A stretch of 22,847 nt of DNA from an uncultured bacterium (lineage in GTDB: Bacteria > Cyanobacteriota > Vampirovibrionia > Gastranaerophilales > Gastranaerophilaceae): positions 1 through 22,847 of the forward strand of contig CANAXK010000005.1 of assembly GCA_947365485.1 (NCBI GenBank), written 5' to 3'. The notes beneath the pieces were generated by a model that was given only the letters and a program-made list of their open reading frames with translations, was not told the DNA's origin and did no database searches. Below are positions 17,122-22,847 of the stretch, in pieces. Position numbers and translations under genes: made by a program. The number at the start of each line of letters is the position of its first letter. Positions within the stretch are counted from its first letter, which is position 1.

Positions 17122-18543
17122 TTAATCCTTTTCAGTAATCCTCTTTATGCATTCAGCAATGGCTGATTCAAACAAAAGCCCTTCGTCTGAGGCAAAAAAT
17201 TCTTCTTTATACCAGTTTTTTGAATACTCACCAGCCGGTATAGGAACCTTAATAACTCTTATATTGGAGTCAAGAGGGATTTTAAGTGAATCAATGGAAT
17301 CTATAACCAAAAAATTCAATCTTTTGCACAACTTTTCTAAAACATTATTCAGATTTTCGAAGTTCTCTTTTGTATCTACAAAGTATTCAAAAGGAAGTGT
17401 TTCAACATAAGAAGAATTATTTTCCGGCCCGAGCGGATCTATGTGATAGATAAAAGTCAATTTTATGTTATTCTGATTTGCTTTTTTAACTGTACTTCTA
17501 AAATTCTCAATTCGCTTTTTATATCTTTTGATAAGCTCTTGCTTTTTCTTACAGTCTTCATCATGCATAAATAAAACGCCAAATTTAGTGTTGTACCAGC
17601 AATTTAACTCTTTGTGCCACTCTAGATTATCAAAAAAGCCTTTAAAATCATTGTTCAGAAAGTGTATGACCGATTTAAGCGGAGTCACGCACAAATCAAA
17701 AGGAAGCGAAAGATATCCGTCTATTTTTCTTGGTATAAGGCTGTATCTTGCAGCTATAGAACGAACAAAACAGTTTGTGCCCAGAGAAATTATTCTCTGA
17801 CAACATTTTTTATTATTTCTTTCATAATCATTATAAAAAACAGGATAATTCAAATTATACCGAAGCTGGTTTACGAACTTTTTATATGCAATGACAAACA
17901 TATTTGGGGTAAGGATAATATCCTTTAAGCCAAATTCAAGTTTGCAGAGTTCATACCAGGTTTGTTTGAGCTCTGTAATTTTCTCATTTTCCACATGAGA
18001 ACATCTAATCGATGGTTTCGGAAAATTTGCATTTACAAGCACATATTCTATCGATGTTTTTGTATATGCACATTTATGAGTAAAATCTGCATATCTAAAA
18101 TAAGAAGATATCGGAGTCAGTGCATTAGGTACTGAGAGCCCGATAAAACCTTCGTCAGTAAGATGATTGAAAACTTCGTTTAAAAACTCTATTTGCTTGT
18201 CCTTGTCAATATGTTCTAAAACATCAAAGAAATAAATAACATCATACTTTTCTTTAGAGGACTTTAATATCTCCAGCGCATCACCATTAATTACGTTTAG
18301 ATTTTTAGCCCTTGCTTCTTCTACCAAATCAGCATCGTATTCAATTCCGGTTAAATTATTGTACCCATTTTCTCTTAAAAACTCCATAAGAAACCCATTG
18401 GCACACCCCAACTCCAGTATACGTGCGTCTTTACTCTTAGGATACAGCCCGTGAATCTCGAAAAATGCCTGCCACTGTTTTTGTTTTTCGCACTTATCAA
18501 GCATTGCCTGCTGCTTGTCATAGAAATCTTTATACTTATTCAA
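17122..18543 (-). CDS. Methyltransferase fused to a DUF1796 (papain-like) domain
   Basis: A 473-residue two-domain protein. Residues about 1-215 form a class I SAM-dependent methyltransferase: motif I RILELGCANG (41-50), acidic motif GIEYD (66-70), GDALEIL (87-93) and YDVIYFFDVLEHID (100-113). Residues about 248-470 match DUF1796, listed as putative papain-like cysteine peptidases: ISLGTNCFVRSIAARYSLI with candidate nucleophile Cys258, then SLPFDLCVTP and a His-containing FGVLFMHDEDC. DUF1796 is common in glycan clusters, where protease activity has not been shown. The methyltransferase half could modify a sugar or cap a glycan chain. It starts 9 bp after the large glycosyltransferase gene and ends 3 bp before the GT-D gene. 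Confidence 0.8.
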   Translation of the reverse strand: MNKYKDFYDKQQAMLDKCEKQKQWQAFFEIHGLYPKSKDARILELGCANGFLMEFLRENGYNNLTGIEYDADLVEEARAKNLNVINGDALEILKSSKEKYDVIYFFDVLEHIDKDKQIEFLNEVFNHLTDEGFIGLSVPNALTPISSYFRYADFTHKCAYTKTSIEYVLVNANFPKPSIRCSHVENEKITELKQTWYELCKLEFGLKDIILTPNMFVIAYKKFVNQLRYNLNYPVFYNDYERNNKKCCQRIISLGTNCFVRSIAARYSLIPRKIDGYLSLPFDLCVTPLKSVIHFLNNDFKGFFDNLEWHKELNCWYNTKFGVLFMHDEDCKKKQELIKRYKKRIENFRSTVKKANQNNIKLTFIYHIDPLGPENNSSYVETLPFEYFVDTKENFENLNNVLEKLCKRLNFLVIDSIDSLKIPLDSNIRVIKVPIPAGEYSKNWYKEEFFASDEGLLFESAIAECIKRITEKD

Positions 18544-18552
18544 AATTTCCTC

Positions 18553-20811
18553 CTAACACCTTGTAACAAGATTGTATATTCCAGGCACAAAATTTTTGAA
18601 CGAAAACTCTGTTTCTACAGATTCTTGAGCAATCTTTCCAAGCAAGACACCCTTCTCTCTATAATCATACAATTCCCGTAAATACCCGGCAGCCATATCC
18701 AAATCCGGCTCTGCCCAGTATTCTACATCCTTATAAGTATCAAAGTCTGTATCAGGTTTAACCATTGCTGCATCAACAAGAAGCGAGTTTTCTTTGTTCA
18801 TAAATTCAAGATTCCCGCTGTAATTTGTTGCAATAACAGGCTTTTGCAGAGCCATTGCCTCTATACAGCCCATCCCGAGTCCTTCACCGCGGTGGAGTGA
18901 CATGTATGTGTCACAAGCATTCATCAGTGAAATAAACTCTTTTCGTGATAAGAACTTGTCTATTATTACAACGCGCTCTTGCATTCCAAGCTCGTTAACA
19001 AGATTCATAAATTGAAGCTTATTCTTGTTATGATTATCCGCATTTGTAGTTTTCAAAACCAAAACAGCGTCTTTGTTATCCTTGAAAGCTTTTTCAAATG
19101 CCCTTAACACAGCTTCGGGATTTTTTCTGTCATAGCTCGAGTTGTAATCAAAATTGAAAAACACCGCAAACGCATCTTTGTCGATTCCGTATTTTGTGCG
19201 CACAATTTCTCGTGATTCAAGCTCGTCCCAGTTTTTAGAAAACGCATAAGGTATTTTTGTAATCTTGAACCCTTCCGGCGCAGATTTTTCAAGCCCGCGT
19301 TCTATGTGTTCTGTGCTTACAATAACTTCGTCTAAATACTTGAACGCATCTGAATATCTATCAAACCCGCTTTCAAATTCCCAATACCAGTTTGCTGCAT
19401 TGTATTTGTTTTTAAACAAATTTTCATTATGTTTGTAAATCACAGGAATTTGGTCTGCGTTAACAAAAAATAGGTTTGTGTCGTAGATAGGCTCTTCAAC
19501 TATGTATTCTTGAAATTCTACCATTTCAGCGTCAGGAATCTTTTTTGCTCCGGATTCAATCTTATAAATTGAAAAAGGTATGCCGCATTGTTTCAGCTTC
19601 TTGACGGTCGCCCTTGCAACCTCACCGATTGAGTGCATTTCATTAATGTATCCAATAACGTTGATACCCAAATTCTGTTTTGGCTTTGGTATATAAAACT
19701 GGTTGATGAGCCACCAAAAAGCATGCCGGATTTTATGCTTTTTAAATAATAACTTTCCATTAAATATTGAAAGTTTTTTCTTAATCATTTTACCATCAGC
19801 ATTATATAGAGAAATCTTTTCTTTTTTTAGTTTGTTATAAAAAATTTCTCTGTAGCCATCTTTAATTTTTACATTTGTACCAGGAATGTAATTAAAATGG
19901 TACTCGCAAGCAGCAAGCACATCTGCATTTCGACTATTAACATCATCCAGGTATTCAGTGAAGAGCTGTTTCAAATCTTCTTTTCTGTCTGATAATTTAA
20001 ATCTTGATTGATACTTAGAAATCTTGTCCATATCCTTGCGATTCAGCCCGCTAAAGTGGTAGAACACAAGCTCGTCATCATTTGCATACCAGGCTCCGTC
20101 ACGGTTTGTGATAACCCTTTCATGCAGGTTCCAGTAAGCAGCGTTATATCCCCTGTTTTTAAAGATATACACCTTGTCAAACAGACACGGAAACCAGTCA
20201 GACCATCTCTGGTCGGTAAATAGCGCATCTTTTGGTTTTGCATAGCATTTGTCATAAAGCTGCTCCATCCAAAATTCAGCAAGTCTGTTTCCGTTTTCTG
20301 TATTTTTCACCGCAATGAACCCGCAGTTGCAAATTCCGGCATGCATAATTGTTTGTAATTTTTGTTCCTTACCGTCGTTAGGATATGGTTCAACCATGTG
20401 CGGAGTAAGAACCACATCCCAAGTATCAAGAAGGTTGTCAAGTTTTTCAATCGGACTGTAGAATTTGATATCAGGATCTATATAAATAACTTTGTTATAG
20501 CCTTTTTTGAACAGGTATTTCATACAGTAAGGTTTGATTGCTGTATTGTACTCAAGAATGTTGTATCTTGCGCACATATCATTCAAAGGCGCATTAGGGA
20601 GTTCGTTTTCGATTTCCTTAAAGAACCTGATATCAATGTCCTGACAAATCAGGTTTTCCAGGTATTTCATTATATCTTTATTTGAAATTTCATCTGCTAT
20701 AAAGATAATAAAATCATAATTATCGTTATGTTTGAGAAAGGAATCTCTAACTGTCAATGCGTAGTGCAAGTAGTTAAGTGATGATATGGTGTAAATCGCG
20801 TTCTGTCTCAT
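18553..20811 (-). CDS. Two-domain glycosyltransferase (GT8-like plus GT4)
   Basis: A 752-residue fusion. The N-terminal third (about 1-270) resembles GT-A/GT8-type nucleotide-sugar transferases: AIYTISSLNYLHYALTVRDS, a D-x-D motif in VIYIDPDIKF (Asp112, Asp114), and HAGICNCGFIAVKN. A linker with basic residues follows. The C-terminal half (from about 378, LGINVIGYINEMHSIGEVARA) is a GT-B/GT4 enzyme with the retaining E-x7-E motif in HRGEGLGMGCIEAM (Glu643, Glu651). It probably adds two sugars in sequence to a surface glycan; specificity unknown. It is the first gene of the operon. GGGAG precedes the ATG at 20809-20811. Upstream is the putative invertible promoter segment, whose clear promoter now faces this gene. 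Confidence 0.85.
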   Translation of the reverse strand: MRQNAIYTISSLNYLHYALTVRDSFLKHNDNYDFIIFIADEISNKDIMKYLENLICQDIDIRFFKEIENELPNAPLNDMCARYNILEYNTAIKPYCMKYLFKKGYNKVIYIDPDIKFYSPIEKLDNLLDTWDVVLTPHMVEPYPNDGKEQKLQTIMHAGICNCGFIAVKNTENGNRLAEFWMEQLYDKCYAKPKDALFTDQRWSDWFPCLFDKVYIFKNRGYNAAYWNLHERVITNRDGAWYANDDELVFYHFSGLNRKDMDKISKYQSRFKLSDRKEDLKQLFTEYLDDVNSRNADVLAACEYHFNYIPGTNVKIKDGYREIFYNKLKKEKISLYNADGKMIKKKLSIFNGKLLFKKHKIRHAFWWLINQFYIPKPKQNLGINVIGYINEMHSIGEVARATVKKLKQCGIPFSIYKIESGAKKIPDAEMVEFQEYIVEEPIYDTNLFFVNADQIPVIYKHNENLFKNKYNAANWYWEFESGFDRYSDAFKYLDEVIVSTEHIERGLEKSAPEGFKITKIPYAFSKNWDELESREIVRTKYGIDKDAFAVFFNFDYNSSYDRKNPEAVLRAFEKAFKDNKDAVLVLKTTNADNHNKNKLQFMNLVNELGMQERVVIIDKFLSRKEFISLMNACDTYMSLHRGEGLGMGCIEAMALQKPVIATNYSGNLEFMNKENSLLVDAAMVKPDTDFDTYKDVEYWAEPDLDMAAGYLRELYDYREKGVLLGKIAQESVETEFSFKNFVPGIYNLVTRC

Positions 20812-20832
20812 AAACTCCCTTTAAAGTTGTTA

Positions 20833-20856
20833 TCAACACAATACACATTGTGTTGA
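20833..20856. repeat. Left 24-bp inverted repeat (putative inversion site)
   Basis: Ten-bp arms TCAACACAAT and ATTGTGTTGA surround a 4-bp core ACAC. The whole 24 bp is the exact reverse complement of 20976-20999. It lies 21 bp upstream of the start codon of the 752-residue glycosyltransferase gene and within its likely 5' leader, where it would also form a 10-bp hairpin with a 4-nt loop. GTTA directly to its left (20829-20832) is repeated in the same orientation left of the right site. Confidence 0.85.
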
Positions 20857-20975
20857 ATAAATTGATAAATTAATTATATCACAAAGAAAGAGGCATAATA
20901 TATTTTGTTAAATATTCTTAATAATTAGCTTAGGTTTTGTCAGCGACTTACTAGGCGTAAGAGTTTTTAGCGTTA
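20857..20975. other. Putative invertible promoter segment between divergent glycan operons
   Basis: These 119 bp lie between two 24-bp sites that are exact reverse complements. The segment is AT-rich and non-coding, and contains one clear promoter that reads toward the minus-strand operon. If the segment flipped, the same promoter would face the + strand glycosyltransferase at an equivalent distance. This is the layout of phase-variable promoters flipped by site-specific recombinases. No recombinase gene is in the window and both orientations cannot be seen from one sequence, so inversion is inferred. A palindromic-operator explanation remains possible. Confidence 0.55.
20873..20881 (-). promoter_or_regulatory. 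Extended -10 promoter inside the putative invertible segment
   Basis: On the minus strand TGATATAAT (20881-20873) is a perfect TGn-TATAAT extended -10. Transcription would begin near 20866, about 10 bp before the left inverted repeat and about 55 bp before the ATG at 20811. The 15-mer TGTGATATAATTAAT here is identical to that upstream of the pseudopilin gene (11277-11291). No good -35 box is seen, as is common for extended -10 promoters. I found no promoter of comparable quality on the + strand before the right repeat. Confidence 0.6.
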
Positions 20976-20999
20976 TCAACACAATGTGTATTGTGTTGA
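20976..20999. repeat. Right 24-bp inverted repeat (putative inversion site)
   Basis: The arms TCAACACAAT and ATTGTGTTGA are the same as at the left site, but the core is GTGT instead of ACAC, which makes the site the exact reverse complement of 20833-20856. It ends 22 bp before the ATG at 21022, mirroring the 21 bp on the left side. An open frame starting at GTG 20986 runs through it into the glycosyltransferase, but the Shine-Dalgarno position favours the downstream ATG. Confidence 0.85.
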
Positions 21000-21021
21000 G
21001 CTAAAAGCGGAGAAGGATATT

Positions 21022-22302
21022 ATGAAAGAGTTTAATTTACTTTATGATGCTAGCGTAATTGCAAACGGGCTTAACAAAGATTCTAACAGAAGTGGTATTT
21101 ATTTTACAGCCTTAAATATCTTAAAAGAATTAGCTGAAAGAAATGACATTAAGCTATCTTTATACTCTTCTTCTCGTAACTACAATGATTTGTGCGAAGT
21201 CTTAAAATCAGAAATGCCCCAAAAAAGTTTTGATATAATAACAGACAAGAAAAATATAGCATATATAAAATTAAAAGAGAAAAGAAATGGTTTTAAAAAT
21301 CAGAATAAGCCGGTGCGCAAAATCATATTTCAAATTTTGTGCCTATTGTATTCACCATTGGCTCATGCTCATGAAAAATTTTTGGGGTATATGACCAAAT
21401 ACAAGCTAGCAAATGTTTCTTCTTTTTTATCTCCCTTATTCTTAATCCCTGATAAAATTCAAAAATATCCTAAAAAAAAATTTGTCATACTCTATGATAT
21501 GATTCCTTATCTGTTTCCAGATAAACACAAAGATTCAAATCCGGATTCTTTGTATTTCCAGCTGTTAGAATCATTGAACAGTAGCAATTACTATATTGCG
21601 ATATCTGAAAATACCCGACAAGACTTTTTAAAGCATTGTAACCAGATTGACCGTAATAAAATCATTACATCGCTACTTGCTTGCAGTGAAAGTTTTGCAC
21701 CCATCTCCAAGGGTGACATTTTACGAATAAAAGAAAAATATAGAGTACCACAGGAGCAGAAATATATCTTTAGTCTTTGTACATTAGAGCCGCGTAAAAA
21801 TCTTGTACGTGCAGTTAAAACATTTATAAAGTTCATCCAAGAAAATAAGATTGATGACTTAGTGTTTGTTCTTGGTGGCGGTCACTGGGATGAATTTATT
21901 TCATTAATTGAAAAAGAGATAGAAAATCTTGGAAACTATAAAAACAAAATAATTAGAGCTGGATATATTGAAGACGAAGATTTACCAGCACTATATAGTG
22001 GAGCAGAATGGTTTGTATACACTTCCATGTACGAAGGCTTCGGGCTTCCTCCACTTGAAGCGATGTCCTGCGGCTGCCCGGTTATTACATCAAATAACTC
22101 TTCGCTTCCCGAAGTAGTTGGCGATGCTGGAATTATGATTGACTGGGATAGCGATGAACAGCATATCAAGGCCTATGAAAAATATTACTATGACAAAGAC
22201 TTAAGGGAACAATTTGCTAAAAAAGGGCTTGAAAGAGCAAAGCTGTTTTCTTGGGATAAATGTGTAAATGCAATAATTACCGAAATGACAAGGGTTGGTT
22301 GA
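21022..22302 (+). CDS. GT4-family glycosyltransferase
   Basis: A 426-residue GT-B-fold glycosyltransferase of the mannosyltransferase/rhamnosyltransferase-like GT4 type. The N-terminal domain includes [18 protein letters not shown] and [16 protein letters not shown]. The C-terminal domain has [20 protein letters not shown], then the E-x7-E motif in [12 protein letters not shown] (Glu338, Glu346) and the [11 protein letters not shown] segment. It probably adds a sugar from a nucleotide donor to a growing surface glycan at the inner face of the membrane. I chose the ATG at 21022 over upstream in-frame codons because GGAGAAGGA lies just before it. The next gene starts 1 bp after its TGA. Promoter: none convincing in the present orientation of the upstream segment. 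Confidence 0.88.
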   Translation: MKEFNLLYDASVIANGLNKDSNRSGIYFTALNILKELAERNDIKLSLYSSSRNYNDLCEVLKSEMPQKSFDIITDKKNIAYIKLKEKRNGFKNQNKPVRKIIFQILCLLYSPLAHAHEKFLGYMTKYKLANVSSFLSPLFLIPDKIQKYPKKKFVILYDMIPYLFPDKHKDSNPDSLYFQLLESLNSSNYYIAISENTRQDFLKHCNQIDRNKIITSLLACSESFAPISKGDILRIKEKYRVPQEQKYIFSLCTLEPRKNLVRAVKTFIKFIQENKIDDLVFVLGGGHWDEFISLIEKEIENLGNYKNKIIRAGYIEDEDLPALYSGAEWFVYTSMYEGFGLPPLEAMSCGCPVITSNNSSLPEVVGDAGIMIDWDSDEQHIKAYEKYYYDKDLREQFAKKGLERAKLFSWDKCVNAIITEMTRVG

Positions 22303-22303
22303 T

Positions 22304-22847
22304 ATGAATAAATTTAAACTTTTTCTTTTAAATCTTGTCCCATCCAAAAAATGGCGACAAATAATAAAAACACATTATCAAACCCTTCATACAAAAGATT
22401 TTATTTACAAATCAAAACCCTTGAAACTTTTTCAGTCAGACTACAATTGTGGTTATTATGAAAACCGAATGTCTGAGCGTGCTGTTGAAATGGCCATCAC
22501 GAAATTATGGCTAGACAAGATTGACGGCGAAATAACCGAATTAGGTGCCGTTAGCCCATATTATTTTCCGCGTGCTGTCACCCATGTATGCGATCCTTAC
22601 GACTCACATAAAAGTGTTGATCTAAAATGTTCGCTTTTTGATTTGGACTTATCTGGAAAAAACATTCTATGCATATCTACTATTGAACATATTGCAACCG
22701 GTGATTACGGCGTTGCAATAAATACAGCAGAATCACCTCTTTTGGCCTTAAAAAAGATTTTAAACGAAGCTTCTAACAGCCTTATAACATTTCCTGTTGG
22801 AGTAAATACAGAATTAGATAACTATTTTTCTAACCAAAAGTATCTTG
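22304..22847 (+). CDS. Methyltransferase-like protein, 3' end outside window
   Basis: The frame is open from the ATG at 22304-22306 to the window end (181 complete codons), 1 bp after the glycosyltransferase stop, so it is in the same operon. After a basic N-terminus, EITELGAVSPYYF (residues 76-88) resembles a motif I of class I methyltransferases. It is followed by CDPYD, and then by LSGKNILCISTIEHIATGDYG (117-136), which is like the 'STIEHIG' segment of glycan-cluster methyltransferase-type proteins. Motif I is diverged (the usual G-x-G is missing), so binding of SAM is not certain. There is no stop or frameshift in the visible part. Likely role: modification of the surface glycan; inferred from neighbours. 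Confidence 0.62.
   Translation, partial: MNKFKLFLLNLVPSKKWRQIIKTHYQTLHTKDFIYKSKPLKLFQSDYNCGYYENRMSERAVEMAITKLWLDKIDGEITELGAVSPYYFPRAVTHVCDPYDSHKSVDLKCSLFDLDLSGKNILCISTIEHIATGDYGVAINTAESPLLALKKILNEASNSLITFPVGVNTELDNYFSNQKYL

Noticed and set aside
17122..18543. Possible assembly fusion of two separate genes in the methyltransferase-DUF1796 frame
   Set aside because: There is no internal stop, ribosome binding site or start near the domain boundary (about residue 215-248), and the linker reads as continuous protein, so a natural fusion is the simpler reading.
20833..20999. Insertion-sequence remnant with terminal inverted repeats
   Set aside because: The 119 bp between the repeats contains no transposase fragment, no target-site duplication is seen, and the repeats are themselves palindromic with mirrored cores, which fits inversion or operator sites better.
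20986..21021. Upstream GTG start for the + glycosyltransferase, adding 12 residues
   Set aside because: The extra codons lie within the 24-bp repeat and lack a ribosome binding site, whereas GGAGAAGGA sits just before the ATG at 21022.

Overview
The window is low-G+C bacterial chromosome with densely packed genes and no rRNA, tRNA, CRISPR array or transposase that I can see. Several genes point to a non-photosynthetic relative of Cyanobacteria, most plausibly a gut-type Melainabacteria/Vampirovibrionia (Gastranaerophilales) genome. These are an IctB-like Wzy/WaaL membrane protein, a DUF4330 protein, a DUF3326 protein, a pseudopilin of the kind common in that group, and a heptose-kinase homologue that implies a Gram-negative envelope. 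No photosynthesis gene is visible. The assignment is inference from gene content, not a phylogeny.

Layout. (1) Positions 1-296 hold the 3' end of an unrecognised + strand gene that meets a shared bidirectional terminator. (2) 334-7185 is a tight seven-gene minus-strand operon, in transcription order: heptose-7-phosphate-kinase-like rfaE1, DUF4330, IctB-like O-antigen ligase/polymerase family, a zinc-ribbon/SPFH fusion, ligA, a small membrane protein and the parvulin ppiC. (3) 7276-8792 holds two unrecognised convergent genes whose stop codons overlap. (4) 8917-10257 is a CNNM/CorC-type transporter, divergent from a DUF3326 gene; a pseudopilin gene overlaps the end of DUF3326. (5) 12375-16123 holds minus-strand tig, an orphan mlaD-like gene and pgi. 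A palindromic CCCTCACCCC-type repeat sits in the loop of the pgi terminator. (6) 16168-22847 is a surface-glycan region: a three-gene minus operon (a two-domain glycosyltransferase, a methyltransferase-DUF1796 fusion and a GT-D-like protein), divergent from a + strand glycosyltransferase and a truncated methyltransferase-like gene.

The most striking signal is between the two divergent glycan operons. Two 24-bp sites (20833-20856 and 20976-20999) are exact reverse complements of each other. Each has 10-bp dyad arms around an asymmetric 4-bp core, ACAC on the left and GTGT on the right. They flank about 119 bp containing one clear extended -10 promoter, which now points left. Each site lies 21-22 bp from the start codon of its neighbouring gene. 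This is the layout expected of an invertible promoter that would switch transcription between the two glycosyltransferase operons (phase variation). No recombinase lies in the window, so inversion is inferred and the main alternative is a pair of palindromic operators or 5'-UTR hairpins.

All gaps between genes are shorter than 300 bases. Start codons were moved from the longest possible reading frame for the pseudopilin, the mlaD-like gene and the + strand glycosyltransferase, for reasons given in those entries.
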